This document shows, piece by piece, positions 8,530-17,919 of a DNA stretch of 64,000 nucleotides. Position numbers and translations under genes: made by a program. The stretch is from Bradyrhizobium sp. CCGB12. Its GTDB lineage: Bacteria; Pseudomonadota; Alphaproteobacteria; Rhizobiales; Xanthobacteraceae. Position 1 is the stretch's first letter; every line of letters begins with the position of its first letter. The notes beneath the pieces are model-generated. The model ran no database searches. It was not told the origin of the DNA and saw nothing but the letters and a program-made list of their open reading frames with translations. The DNA lies in NCBI RefSeq assembly GCF_024199845.1, contig NZ_JANADO010000001.1, forward strand, positions 4,278,001 through 4,342,000. The letters run 5' to 3'.

Positions 8530-9912
8530 TCACGCGATCAGCCGCGAGGCAAAATCGGGAAGCAGGCCTGCATCGCCGGCAAGGCGGAGATCGGTGCCGG
8601 CAATGCCTGCCTGCACCAGCCAGTCGTCGAATTCCGGGGCGCGGCGCAGGGAGAAGACGTCGCGGACATAGAGAGCGTCGTGAAAAGACGTGGACTGATA
8701 GTTCAGCATGACGTCGTCGGCGCCGGGGACGCCCATGATGAAGGTGACGCCGGCAGCGGCGAGCAACGTCAGGAGATTGTCCATGTCGTCCTGGTCCGCC
8801 TCGGCATGATTCGTGTAGCAGATGTCGACCCCCAGCGGCAGGCCGAGCAGCTTGCCGCAGAAATGATCCTCCAGCCCGGCCCGGATGATTTCCTTGCCGT
8901 CATAGAGATATTCCGGGCCGATGAAGCCGACCACGCTGTTGACCAGGAGCGGGGCAAAGGCCCGGGCGACCGCATAGGCGCGCGCCTCGCAGGTCTGCTG
9001 GTCGACGCCGCGATGGGCATTGGCCGACAACGCCGAGCCTTGCCCGGTCTCGAAATACATCACGTTCTCGCCGACCGTGCCGCGCCCCAGTGACAGCCCG
9101 GCCTCCTGCGCTTCCTTCAGAAGCGCGAGGTCGACGCCGAAGCTGCGGTTGGCGGCCTCGGTGCCGGCAACCGACTGGAAGACCAGATCGACCGGCACGC
9201 CCTGCCCGATCAGCGACAGCGTCGTCGTGACATGGGTCAGCACGCAGCCCTGCGTCGGTATCTTCAACCGCGCGATGATCTCGTCGAGCAGCCGCAGCAA
9301 TTGCGCGATCACGGCGGGATCGTCGCTCGCCGGATTGATGCCGATGCAGGCATCGCCGGCCCCGAGCAGGATGCCATCGAGAATCGAGGCGGTGATGCCC
9401 CTGGCATCGTCGAACGGATGATTGGGCTGAAGGCGCGTGCTCATCCGGCCCTTCAGGCCGATGGTGTTGCGGAAGGCGGTGGTGACCTCGCATTTCCGCG
9501 CCGCCAGGATCAGGTCCTGGTTGCGCATCAGCTTCGAGACGGCCGCCGCCATTTCGGGCGTGATGCCGGGCGCGAGCTTTTGCAACGCCTCGGTCGTCGC
9601 GGCGTCCGACAGCAGCCAGTCGCGGAAGGCTCCAACCGTGAGCGAGGCCACCGGCGCAAGGGCCTTGGCGTCGTGGCTGTCGATGACGAGGCGGGTGACC
9701 TCGTCGGTCTCATAGGGGACAACGGCTTCCTGGAGGAACTGTCCGAGCGGGACATCCGCAAGCGCCATCCGCGCCGCGATCATCTGTTCGGCGCTGGTGG
9801 CGGCGATCCCGGCCAGCCGGTCGCCGGAGCGCGGCGGCGTCGCCTTGGCGAGGAGGTCGCGCAGGTCCGCAAACGCATAGGTCGTGGCATCGATGGTGTG
9901 GCGGTAGACCAA
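8530..9912 (-). CDS. eutB: Ethanolamine ammonia-lyase large subunit EutB
   Basis: A 460-residue catalytic subunit, a TIM barrel binding ethanolamine and the adenosylcobalamin base. Recognisable blocks include FRNTIGLKGRMSTRLQPNHP, DGILLGAGDACIGINPASDD, LTHVTTTLSLIGQGVPVDLV, GSALSANAHRGVDQQTCEAR and the C-terminal VTFIMGVPGADDVMLNYQST. The start is TTG at 9912, giving the conserved VYRHTIDATTYAFADL; a GGAGGGG ribosome site lies six bases upstream and no ATG or GTG is available. A small hairpin (9931-9945, TCGGCC/GGCCGA) precedes the ribosome site. The gene heads the eutB-hpnP-eutC unit and is divergent from a chemoreceptor gene. Confidence 0.95.
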   Translation of the reverse strand: MVYRHTIDATTYAFADLRDLLAKATPPRSGDRLAGIAATSAEQMIAARMALADVPLGQFLQEAVVPYETDEVTRLVIDSHDAKALAPVASLTVGAFRDWLLSDAATTEALQKLAPGITPEMAAAVSKLMRNQDLILAARKCEVTTAFRNTIGLKGRMSTRLQPNHPFDDARGITASILDGILLGAGDACIGINPASDDPAVIAQLLRLLDEIIARLKIPTQGCVLTHVTTTLSLIGQGVPVDLVFQSVAGTEAANRSFGVDLALLKEAQEAGLSLGRGTVGENVMYFETGQGSALSANAHRGVDQQTCEARAYAVARAFAPLLVNSVVGFIGPEYLYDGKEIIRAGLEDHFCGKLLGLPLGVDICYTNHAEADQDDMDNLLTLLAAAGVTFIMGVPGADDVMLNYQSTSFHDALYVRDVFSLRRAPEFDDWLVQAGIAGTDLRLAGDAGLLPDFASRLIA

Positions 9913-10135
9913 GGGGCCCCTCCGGGTTCGTCGGCCAACGGCCGACTCCAGCGCGATCCCAAGACTATACCTTCAGATCAAGACGCTGAAATATCTTACC
10001 TTTCTTTCGACTAAGGACGAAGCGGCAACCTCTGGCGTTAACGCCGCATCCATCTTCGTTCTGCATAGTTTTGCATCAAATCCAAACGACCGTGCTCACC
10101 GGCCGCTCCAGGCCATCTCGGGCCCCTTGAACGCC

Positions 10136-11875
10136 ATGACATCAGACCGATCTGGGAATGCCACCGGCCTCGCCGGCCGCTTTACGCTTGCCACCAAGCT
10201 CTATGCGATCTTCGCGCTGTTTGCGCTGCTCACGGCGGCGATCGCGATGCTGTCTGACTACAACAGCCGCCGCAACGCCGACCTGACCAGCGCGATCGAG
10301 ACGGCGAATGCCGCCGCGCTGAACGTCGAGCGGGTCAACTCGCTGGTCTATGCGGTCGTGATGGAATCGCGCGGCGTCTACATGTCGACGGAGCCCGCCG
10401 TCGTGAAGAAATACGGCGATGGCCTGCTCAAGTTCAACGCCCAGATCCTCGATGTCGTGAAGCGCTGGGAGACCATCGTCAAAGCCGACGATGCCGAGCA
10501 GTTCGCCACCTTCAAGAAACGGATCGAGCAGTTCGTCGAGTTCCGCAAGGAGCTGGTGCGCCGCGGCGTCGAGATCAATGCGGCCGCGGGCCGCGAATGG
10601 GGTGACAACGACGCCAATCGCAGCGTGCGCTCGGCGCTGAACAAGGACCTCGAAGCGCTCTCCAAGGTCTACGCCGAACGCGCCAGGCAGATCGCGCGCG
10701 AGACCGAGACCAATCGCATGCTGTCCTTCGTCCTGACCTGTCTCGGCGGCATCGCGCTGGCCCTGGTCGTGATCGGCATCGTTATCATTGCCCGCTCCAT
10801 CGCACGGCCCCTTTCGGCTATTACCGCGACCATCAAGCAGGTCGCCGACGGGAGCGAGGACGTCGTGGTGCCCTATAGCGGCCGCGCCGACGAGATCGGC
10901 GCGCTGGCACGCGCGATCGAGGTCTTCCAGGAGGCGATGGGCCGCAACCGCAACCTCGCCTCGCAGGTCTCGCACGACTCCGCCGCGCGCGAGGAGCGCG
11001 CCAGCCATATCGAAAAATCCGTCGAGGCGTTTCGCGAGGCGATCGGCGCCATCATGCGCGGCCTCAGCAACAACGCCTCCACCATGCGCGAGACCGCGCA
11101 GACCATCACGCGCGTCACTGCGGATGCGACTGGTCGCGCCGGCACGGCGGCGAACGCCACCGAGCAGGCCTCGCACAACGTCACGGCGGTGGCGAGTGCC
11201 GCCGAGGAACTGTCGGCCTCGGTGGAAGAGATCGGCCGCCAGGTGCGGCAATCCGCCGGCGCGGTCGAGCAGACCGGCCAGCGCACCGAGAAATCGATCT
11301 CTGAGATCGAGAGCCTCGCCGCAGCGACGCAACGCATCGACGGCGTGCTCAACCTGATCCAGGCGATCGCCGAGCAGACCAACCTGCTCGCGCTCAACGC
11401 CACCATCGAAGCCGCCCGCGCCGGCGATGCCGGCCGCGGCTTTGCCGTCGTCGCCCATGAAGTGAAAGCGCTGGCGGGCCAGACCGCCAAGGCCACCGCC
11501 GAGATCGGCGAGAACGTCTCGATGATCCAGGCCTCGACGCGCAATGCGGTCGATGCCGTCCGCGAGATCGGCGGCGCGGTGCGCGAGATCAACGAAGTCA
11601 CTTCCGCGATCGCCGGCGCCATCGGCCAGCAGGACCAGGCGACGCGCGAGATCTCCTCCAACGCGCAATCGGCGGCACAGGGCAACGAGACCCTGGTCGC
11701 CAATATCACCTCGCTGCGCGACGCCATCGGCGAGACCGACACGGCGGCGGCCTCCGTGCTGACGGCGGCGAGCAGCCTGACGGAGACGGCGGACACGCTG
11801 TCGCGCGAGGTGGAAAAGTTCTTCCGGAACCTGCGCTCGGGCGCGGCGGACGGCCGCATCGCCAAGGCGGGATGA
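10136..11875 (+). CDS. Methyl-accepting chemotaxis protein
   Basis: A 579-residue transmembrane chemoreceptor. TM1 is at about 22-41 and is followed by a periplasmic helical sensor of about 155 residues (four-helix-bundle type, with the conserved NVERVNSLVYAVVMESRGVY). TM2 is at about 198-222, then a HAMP domain (RPLSAITATIKQVADGSEDV), and a signalling domain whose hairpin tip reads IAEQTNLLALNATIEAARAG, contacting CheA/CheW. The C-terminus lacks a CheR/CheB-docking pentapeptide. ATG 10136 is chosen over TTG 10127. It is a stand-alone gene divergent from eutB. The ligand is unknown; ethanolamine is a guess from position only. Confidence 0.92.
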   Translation: MTSDRSGNATGLAGRFTLATKLYAIFALFALLTAAIAMLSDYNSRRNADLTSAIETANAAALNVERVNSLVYAVVMESRGVYMSTEPAVVKKYGDGLLKFNAQILDVVKRWETIVKADDAEQFATFKKRIEQFVEFRKELVRRGVEINAAAGREWGDNDANRSVRSALNKDLEALSKVYAERARQIARETETNRMLSFVLTCLGGIALALVVIGIVIIARSIARPLSAITATIKQVADGSEDVVVPYSGRADEIGALARAIEVFQEAMGRNRNLASQVSHDSAAREERASHIEKSVEAFREAIGAIMRGLSNNASTMRETAQTITRVTADATGRAGTAANATEQASHNVTAVASAAEELSASVEEIGRQVRQSAGAVEQTGQRTEKSISEIESLAAATQRIDGVLNLIQAIAEQTNLLALNATIEAARAGDAGRGFAVVAHEVKALAGQTAKATAEIGENVSMIQASTRNAVDAVREIGGAVREINEVTSAIAGAIGQQDQATREISSNAQSAAQGNETLVANITSLRDAIGETDTAAASVLTAASSLTETADTLSREVEKFFRNLRSGAADGRIAKAG

Positions 11876-12017
11876 CGGCGTGGCCGTCGTCCGTGCTCCT
11901 GCGATGGACATGCCAAGATAAAAAACTGAAAAACAACCCATGCACAGTACCCGGGGCAAGCTAAATCAAAGGCTTGACGGCTCGGCCGAGGACGCGTCGT
12001 CGCGAGAATGAACGGCC

Positions 12018-13235
12018 CTACCCCGCGATCACCCCGCCCCGCTTGATCAGTTCCTTGCCGACCGCGGCCAGATGCACCTGGTCGGGACCGTCGCCGATGC
12101 GGATGAAGCGGGCGTAGACGTAAGCGCGGGCAAGGAACGTATCCTGCGAGACGCCGGCGGCGCCGTGGATCTGGATGGCGCGGTCGATGACGCGGGCGGC
12201 CATGCTGGGCACCACGATCTTGGCGGCGGCGATCAGGTCGCGTGCGGCCTTGTTGCCCTCGCGATCCATCTTGTCGGCGGCTTGCAGGGTCAAGAGCCGC
12301 GCCTGCGCGATCTCGCAGAAGGAGTTCGCGATATCCTCGCGTACCGAGCCCTGCTCCGCCAGCGGCTTGCCGAAGGCGACGCGGGAGACCGCGCGCTGGC
12401 ACATCAATTCCAGCGCGCGCTGGGCGCAGCCGATCAGGCGCATGCAGTGATGGATGCGGCCGGGCCCGAGCCTGCCTTGCGCGATCTCGAAGCCGCGGCC
12501 TTCGCCGAGCAGGATGTTCTCCGCGGGCACGCGGACGTCCTCGTAGACGATCTCGGGATGACCGACCGGCGCGTCGTCATAGCCGTAGGTGAGCATGTCG
12601 CGGACGATACGCACCCCACGCGTATTTCGGGGCACCAGGATCATGGATTGCTGGCGATGGCGGTCGGGATGGTCGGGCGCGGTCTTGCCCATCACGATCA
12701 GGATCTCGCAATCCTCGTTCATGGCGCCTGAGGTGAACCATTTGCGGCCCTTGATGACGTAGTCGTCGCCGTCGCGCGTGATCGCGCACTGGATGTTGGT
12801 GGCATCGCTGGAGGCGACCTGCGGCTCCGTCATCGAGAAGCCGGAGCGGATGCGCCCCTCCAGGAGCGGCTTCAGCCAGCGCTCCTGCTGCGCCTTCGTG
12901 CCGTAATTGGCCAGCACCTCCATGTTGCCGACATCAGGGGCGGAGCAATTGAAGACCTCGGGCGCCCAGAGGATGCGACCCATGATCTCCTTCACGGGCG
13001 CATATTCGAGGTTGGTCAGGCCCGGGCCATGCTCGCCGGACAGGAACAGATTCCAGAGCCCCTGCTCGCGCGCCAGCCGCTTCAGATCCTGGAGCACTTG
13101 CGGCGTCTTGTAGCGCGCGGCCTCCGGCTTGACCTGCTCGTAATAGAGATCCTCGGCCGGCTCGACATGCGCGCGCATGAACTGGCGGATGCGGTCCTGG
13201 AGCTGCAGCGAACGGGGGGAGTGTTGAAAGTCCAT
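12018..13235 (-). CDS. Acyl-CoA dehydrogenase, ACAD10/11-like
   Basis: A 405-residue FAD-dependent acyl-CoA dehydrogenase. The sequence follows the ACAD10/ACAD11/LvaC subgroup: [93 protein letters not shown] and [16 protein letters not shown]. Members of this subgroup studied so far act on 4-phosphorylated acyl-CoAs made by a partner kinase, giving enoyl-CoA. The matching kinase-like gene in this window is 50 kb away at the right edge, so the link is inference. ATG 13235 is used because it has GGAG upstream; the longer frame to 13655 runs through an intergenic repeat. Transcribed toward the chemoreceptor gene. Confidence 0.88.
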   Translation of the reverse strand: MDFQHSPRSLQLQDRIRQFMRAHVEPAEDLYYEQVKPEAARYKTPQVLQDLKRLAREQGLWNLFLSGEHGPGLTNLEYAPVKEIMGRILWAPEVFNCSAPDVGNMEVLANYGTKAQQERWLKPLLEGRIRSGFSMTEPQVASSDATNIQCAITRDGDDYVIKGRKWFTSGAMNEDCEILIVMGKTAPDHPDRHRQQSMILVPRNTRGVRIVRDMLTYGYDDAPVGHPEIVYEDVRVPAENILLGEGRGFEIAQGRLGPGRIHHCMRLIGCAQRALELMCQRAVSRVAFGKPLAEQGSVREDIANSFCEIAQARLLTLQAADKMDREGNKAARDLIAAAKIVVPSMAARVIDRAIQIHGAAGVSQDTFLARAYVYARFIRIGDGPDQVHLAAVGKELIKRGGVIAG

Positions 13236-13287
13236 GGGGTTCTCCAGTTCGTGCCGAGAAAGCTGCGCGCAATAAATAAAGGTGTCT

Positions 13288-13441
13288 CTTCCCTTCTCCC
13301 CTTGTGGGAGAAGGTGGCGCGCGAAGCGCGCCGGATGAGAGGTTGTATCCGCGAGTTCAAATGTAGAGACGGCTCTCGGAGAGAAACCCCTCACCCGGCT
13401 GCGCTTCGCGCATCCACCCTCTCCCACAGGGGGAGAGGGTG
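13288..13441. repeat. Two palindromic repeat units in inverted orientation
   Basis: 13288-13353 and 13385-13441 are inverted copies of one unit. Each has a hairpin with CTCCC...GGGAG arms (13292-13313, 13427-13440) followed by a GCGCGAAGCGCG-type core and CGGATGAGAGG. The pair fills the gap between the ACAD gene and the binding-protein gene. The unit is of the type dispersed between genes in Bradyrhizobium. It probably folds into RNA hairpins and may act as terminator or mRNA end. Confidence 0.75.
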
Positions 13442-13459
13442 CACCGTCTCTGTGGCACG

Positions 13460-14671
13460 TTACGTCCCGCGCAAGAGTTCGCTCGCCACGACCCAGTCGT
13501 TGCCGTCGAACTGAAGCATGTAGCCGTCTTTGATGGGGCGGAAGTCCTGCGGCGTGGTGTTGAGGGTGATGCCGGGCATCAGCAGCGACAACGGCACGTT
13601 CTTGAGGTTCGAGGCCTGCGCCATGATGTTCTCGCGGGTCAGATTGTCCTTGCACTGCTTGAGCAGGACCACCAGCGCCTCGGCGACAGTGTAGCCGTAG
13701 AGGCCGGCGACGTTGTTGACGTCGGCATTGGGGAGGCGCTTCTTCATGAAGTCGATATAGGCCGTCATCGCCGGATCGTTCTTCGGCGTCTCGACGAACG
13801 GCTTGAGGGATCCGAGCGACAGCACGCCCTTGCCGGCATCGAGGCCCGCCGGCGCCATCACGGTCGCCTTGTTGGCGCAGCCGCTAGCGAGGAAGCGCGT
13901 CGGCTGCCAGCCGACCTCATGCGCTTTCCGGATCGCCTGCGCACAGGCGCGCGGCGTCACCGAATAGATCATGAAGACGTCGGCCTTGGTGTTTGCGAGC
14001 GTCAACACCTGGGAATCGACGGTGGGGTCGGCGACCTCGAAGCTCGCGGCCATCGCGATCGCCTTGTCGGCGTCGGCCCCGAGCGCCTCCTTGACGCCGC
14101 GCAGATATTCCTTGCCGGCGTCGTCGTTCTGGTAGAGCACTGCGAAACGCGCATTCGGATTCTTGGCGCGAGCATAGGCGACGTCGATCGCGGCCTCGCT
14201 GGTGTAGTTCGGCGCCCAGGGCAGCGCCATCGACCAGGGCATGTTGGCGGGATCGTTCCACTTCGAGGCCGAGCTGATCAAGAACAGCTGCGGCACCTTG
14301 TTGCTGTTGAGATATTTCGCGATCGCCGAACTCGGCGCGGTGCCCATGGTGGCGAAGATGAAGGCGACGCCATCGCCCTCGACCAGCCGCCGCGCCGCCT
14401 CCATGGTCTTGGGCGGCGAGAACGCGTCGTCCAGCGAGATCAGATTGAGCTTGCGGCCGCCGATGCCGCCCTTCTCGTTGACCTCGTCGAAATAGGCCGC
14501 GATCACCCTGCCGGTGATGCTGAGCGGCGAGGCCGGGCCGCTATAGGGCATGGTGTTGCCGATCTTGATCTCGGTGTCGCTGACGCCGGGACCGTAGGCT
14601 TTTTGCGCGGTGGCGGGCGTGGACAGGCAGGCGGCAGCGAGCGCTGCGGCCAGGACCAAAGCGGCTTTCAT
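13460..14671 (-). CDS. ABC transporter substrate-binding protein, branched-chain amino acid type (LivK-like)
   Basis: A 403-residue periplasmic binding protein (peripla_BP_6 family). ATG 14671 gives a clean Sec signal peptide of about 23 residues ([15 protein letters not shown]...ATAQ); the longer frame from 14707 does not begin with one. The mature protein shows [39 protein letters not shown] and [20 protein letters not shown], typical for LivJ/LivK-type receptors that in Bradyrhizobium often bind aromatic or carboxylic acids. No permease or ATPase genes flank it, so it is an orphan receptor that must share a transporter encoded elsewhere. The ligand is unknown. Confidence 0.9.
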   Translation of the reverse strand: MKAALVLAAALAAACLSTPATAQKAYGPGVSDTEIKIGNTMPYSGPASPLSITGRVIAAYFDEVNEKGGIGGRKLNLISLDDAFSPPKTMEAARRLVEGDGVAFIFATMGTAPSSAIAKYLNSNKVPQLFLISSASKWNDPANMPWSMALPWAPNYTSEAAIDVAYARAKNPNARFAVLYQNDDAGKEYLRGVKEALGADADKAIAMAASFEVADPTVDSQVLTLANTKADVFMIYSVTPRACAQAIRKAHEVGWQPTRFLASGCANKATVMAPAGLDAGKGVLSLGSLKPFVETPKNDPAMTAYIDFMKKRLPNADVNNVAGLYGYTVAEALVVLLKQCKDNLTRENIMAQASNLKNVPLSLLMPGITLNTTPQDFRPIKDGYMLQFDGNDWVVASELLRGT

Positions 14672-14824
14672 GGTTTCTCCCCGATGATGGTCGCCGCGCG
14701 AAATCATGAGGCGAAGGCGCGGCGTGCTGCTTTTTGTCAGCGCGTCAGATCAGCGGAGTTCCACAAATCGGTCTTGCGTCGAGTTGCTGATGGCTTGACG
14801 CGCGCCTAGCGCATGGACTCGTGT

Positions 14825-14851
14825 TTCACCTCTCTCCCTTCGGGAGAGGTG
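14825..14851 (-). terminator. Hairpin after the HdeD-like gene
   Basis: Perfect inverted repeat CACCTCTC...GAGAGGTG (arms around CCCTTCGGG), 28 bases past the stop of the HdeD-like gene. It looks like half of the CTCCC/GGGAG repeat unit seen at 13.3 kb. No T-run follows, so termination is possible but not certain. Confidence 0.4.
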
Positions 14852-14879
14852 ATCCGAGGTCTGCGTGCGCGCCGTGCGC

Positions 14880-15455
14880 CTAGCGCCGCCGCTTCAGGCT
14901 GAAGCCCAGGCCGATCCATCCGGCACCGGCCATGATCAGATCGATGCCGAGGAACAGGCCGAGGATGTAGACGCTGTTGACCGGCCAGCGCGCGACTATT
15001 AGCAAGCCGAGCAGCAGCGTGATGGCGCCGGAGAGCGCCACCCACACCCATGGCGTTTCACGCTTCATGCTGAAGGCGAGGAACAGCCTGACGGCGCCCG
15101 AGGCGATCAGCGACGCACCCAGAAACAGCGTCAGCAGCACTGCCGCGAGCAGCGGGTTCTCGAAGGTCAGAAAGCCCGCGATGACGTAGAGCACCCCGAG
15201 CAAGGCCCAGATCAGGAATTTGCCCCAGCTCTTCATCTGGAAGGCGCCGATGATCTCGGCGGCACCGGCGACGATCATCATGGCACCGACCACGATCACG
15301 CTCGCTACCGTCGCCATCACGACGCTGCCGAGCGCGACGAAGCCGGCGATGAGATAGACGACACCGAGCGCGACGATCCAGCCCCATTTGGCATGCAGCG
15401 CCGCGATGCCGGAGCCAAGACCGAGCTGTTGTGAGGTATCCGAAGCGGTTGTCAT
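14880..15455 (-). CDS. HdeD-family six-helix membrane protein
   Basis: A 191-residue inner-membrane protein of the HdeD/DUF308 family. Six hydrophobic helices are evenly spaced as three similar pairs, each with a GxxxLIAG/GxxLIVxG-type motif: WGWIVALGVVYLIAGFVALG, VVGAMMIVAGAAEIIGAF, FLIWALLGVLYVIAGFLTF, FLGASLIASGAVRLFLAF, VALSGAITLLLGLLIVAR and LFLGIDLIMAGAGWIGLG. The tail is basic (SLKRRR). ATG 15455 has an AGGAG site; longer frames do not. E. coli HdeD is linked to acid resistance at high cell density; the role in rhizobia is not established. Confidence 0.88.
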   Translation of the reverse strand: MTTASDTSQQLGLGSGIAALHAKWGWIVALGVVYLIAGFVALGSVVMATVASVIVVGAMMIVAGAAEIIGAFQMKSWGKFLIWALLGVLYVIAGFLTFENPLLAAVLLTLFLGASLIASGAVRLFLAFSMKRETPWVWVALSGAITLLLGLLIVARWPVNSVYILGLFLGIDLIMAGAGWIGLGFSLKRRR

Positions 15456-15583
15456 GAGGCCACTCCTGCATGCGAAGCCCGGAGGCACACGCCAGGATAG
15501 CACAGGCCGTACCGGGACGACAGCCAGCAGAGCAGCCCTCGCCGGCAGCAACATTGACGTAAATCAAGATCGAATGCGGCGCG

Positions 15584-17107
15584 TCAGCCGCGCGACCGTT
15601 CCATCTCGAACTCGGCCTTGAGGTTGTCGAGATCGCGATAGATGGAGGCGACCGCCAGCACGCGCCCGCCCTTGCGGTATTTCAGCAGGCAGTCCTTGCC
15701 GGGGATGCTGCCGTCGATCGCGATGTCGTCAAAGCTCTCGGCGTGGCCGACATAGTTGATCGGCACGTCATAGTGCTGCGACCAGAAGAATGGCACCGCG
15801 TCGAAGCGCTCGCGCTTGCCGAGCATGTTGCGTGCCGCGGTCTGGCCCTGCCGCTCCGCCACCACCCAATGCTCGACGCGGATGGTTTGCCGCGAATGCG
15901 GATCGGGCCAGCGCGCGATATCGCCGGCAGCGAAGATGCCGGCGACGCTGGTTTCGAGATATTCGGTTACGCTGACGCCGCGGTCAGCGGCAAGCCCCGC
16001 CTGCTCGGCGAGCGCGAGGCGCGGCTTGACGCCGATACCGACCACAACGAGGTCAGCCTCGATCACCGCACCGCTCTTCAGCGTCGCCCGCATGCCGTCG
16101 AGCTTTTCCACCGTATCCTTCAAGTGGAAGACAACGCCGTTCTCTTCATGCAGCGACCGGACGAAATCGCCCATCTCGGGGCCGAGCACTTTCTGCATCG
16201 GCCGCTCCTCCGGCGCGACCACATGGACCTCCAGCTTGCGCGCCCGCAAGGACGCCGCGACTTCGAGGCCGATGAAGCTCGCCCCGATCACCAGCGCGCG
16301 CTTCGCGCTGCCCGCGGCCTTGATGATGGCGCGGCTGTCGGCGACGGACCGCAAGGTGTGAACATGCGGCTGGTCGGCGCCCGGTATCTGCAATTTGACC
16401 GGCTCGGCGCCGGTCGCAAGCAGCAGCCGGTCGAACGGCAGTCTGTCGGCATTGCCCAGCGTGACGCTCCGCTTCTTCGGGTCGATCGCGGAGACGCTCA
16501 CGTTCAGCCTGAGATCGATGCCCGTATCTTGATAATAGTCCTCGCCGCGCAGCGGCAGCCAATCCTCCGGCGCGTTGCCGGCGAGGTAATCCTTGGAGAG
16601 GTTCGGCCGGTCGACCGGCATCGCGCCGTCATTGCTGAGCATGGTAATGGCTCCGGCAAAGCCCTCGCGCCGGAGCGTCTCGGCCGCCACGAAGCCGGCT
16701 GCGCCGCCGCCGACAATGACGAATTTTTCCGGCGTCGGCGCGCTGCGATGAGCGGCTGGCGGCTTCGGTGCCTCGCGCTTGCGCTGAACGACGATCTTGT
16801 CCCGATCGCGCGAGACGTCCCATACCGCCAGCGCATTCAGCGCCGGCGGGCGGGTTGCTTCGCCCGTCCGCAAGGAGAAGCAGGCGTGATGCCAGGGGCA
16901 GCGGATGGTGTCGCCGACCACCAGGCCTTCGGCGAGCGGGCCGTGGTAGTGGCTGCAAGAAGGCTCGATCGCGAAGATCTCGTTGCCCGCCTGGACCAGA
17001 AGGACATCCTCCTCGCCGACATGGCCGAGCAATTTGCCGTCCTTGAACGCGGTCAGCGACACGCCTTTGGTCAGGTCGGGTCCGCTCGGCTTGTTGTCCT
17101 CGGCCAT
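15584..17107 (-). CDS. Rieske-type FAD/NAD(P)-dependent oxidoreductase (AIFM3-like)
   Basis: A 507-residue flavoprotein with an N-terminal Rieske [2Fe-2S] domain (residues 10-110; ligands C51-S-H53 and C70-P-W-H73). It is followed by a pyridine-nucleotide-disulfide-type reductase with FAD site FVIVGGGAAGFVAAETLRRE, NAD site ALVIGASFIGLEVAASLRAR and the second FAD motif GIFAAGDIARW, then a reductase C-terminal domain. This architecture matches AIFM3-like proteins and ferredoxin reductases of dioxygenase systems, but no oxygenase lies next to it. The ATG at 17107 has GAGGAG eight bases upstream and is preferred over 17155. It lies 28 bases downstream of folE on the same strand, so they may be co-transcribed. 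Substrate unknown. Confidence 0.88.
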   Translation of the reverse strand: MAEDNKPSGPDLTKGVSLTAFKDGKLLGHVGEEDVLLVQAGNEIFAIEPSCSHYHGPLAEGLVVGDTIRCPWHHACFSLRTGEATRPPALNALAVWDVSRDRDKIVVQRKREAPKPPAAHRSAPTPEKFVIVGGGAAGFVAAETLRREGFAGAITMLSNDGAMPVDRPNLSKDYLAGNAPEDWLPLRGEDYYQDTGIDLRLNVSVSAIDPKKRSVTLGNADRLPFDRLLLATGAEPVKLQIPGADQPHVHTLRSVADSRAIIKAAGSAKRALVIGASFIGLEVAASLRARKLEVHVVAPEERPMQKVLGPEMGDFVRSLHEENGVVFHLKDTVEKLDGMRATLKSGAVIEADLVVVGIGVKPRLALAEQAGLAADRGVSVTEYLETSVAGIFAAGDIARWPDPHSRQTIRVEHWVVAERQGQTAARNMLGKRERFDAVPFFWSQHYDVPINYVGHAESFDDIAIDGSIPGKDCLLKYRKGGRVLAVASIYRDLDNLKAEFEMERSRG

Positions 17108-17135
17108 GGCAGCGTCTCCTCTCAGCTCGCGCGGG

Positions 17136-17762
17136 TCAATCGTCTGAATTGGCAAGCCCCAACAGCTCCTGGCGCGTCAGCGCATTGTCGCGAAACACGC
17201 CGAGCATGCGGCTGGTGACGAGATCGGTCCCCGGTTTGTGCGCGCCACGCGTGGTCATGCAGTGATGCGTCGCCTTGATGATGACGCCGACGCCTTCGGG
17301 ATTCAGCACGTCGTTGATCGTATTGGCGATCTGCGCGGTCATCTTCTCCTGGATCTGGAGGCGCTTGGCGTAGATGTCGACCACGCGCGCAAGCTTGCTG
17401 ATGCCGACGACGCGCCCCCGCGGGATATAGGCGACCCAGGCGCGGCCGACGATCGGCGCGATATGGTGCTCGCAATGGCTTTCGAAACGAACGCCGCGCA
17501 GCACGATCATCTCGTCGTAGCCCTCGATCTCCTCGAAGGTCTTTTGCAGGATTTCGGTCGGATCCTGCGCATAGCCTGAGAAATACTCCTCGAAGGCACG
17601 CGCGACGCGATCCGGCGTCTCGCGCAGACCGTCGCGCGCGGGATCGTCGCCGGCCCAGCGGATCATGGTCCGGATCGCCTGCTCGACCTCCGACCTATCC
17701 GGCCGTTCGCTCGGCGCCTGCGCGACCGCAACACGTTCCAACCGCCGCGGCTGTGACGTCAT
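17136..17762 (-). CDS. folE: GTP cyclohydrolase I FolE
   Basis: A 208-residue type I GTP cyclohydrolase that makes 7,8-dihydroneopterin triphosphate for folate (and in some bacteria queuosine or biopterin). The motifs are textbook: [20 protein letters not shown], the zinc/active-site run [40 protein letters not shown] and [13 protein letters not shown]. The 25-residue N-terminal extension before the catalytic core is ordinary. AGGGAGG precedes the ATG at 17762. Its stop is 28 bases from the Rieske-FAD gene start. Confidence 0.97.
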   Translation of the reverse strand: MTSQPRRLERVAVAQAPSERPDRSEVEQAIRTMIRWAGDDPARDGLRETPDRVARAFEEYFSGYAQDPTEILQKTFEEIEGYDEMIVLRGVRFESHCEHHIAPIVGRAWVAYIPRGRVVGISKLARVVDIYAKRLQIQEKMTAQIANTINDVLNPEGVGVIIKATHHCMTTRGAHKPGTDLVTSRMLGVFRDNALTRQELLGLANSDD

Positions 17763-17919
17763 CTAGAACCTCCCTGCAACGAGCCGCATACAAAAGCGGC
17801 CCCACAGCTTGGACGGCGGCAATCGGAAAAGGTTCCCAAGATCAGGAAAAATGGGAAGGATGGCAGGGCGGGCTCCTCATGACGAGGAGCCAGGCTGTCT
17901 ATGACGCACCGGGAACGGC

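Noticed and set aside
10142..11959. 605-codon minus-strand frame antisense to the chemoreceptor gene
   Set aside because: The plus-strand product has a complete chemoreceptor architecture, so the antisense frame has no support.
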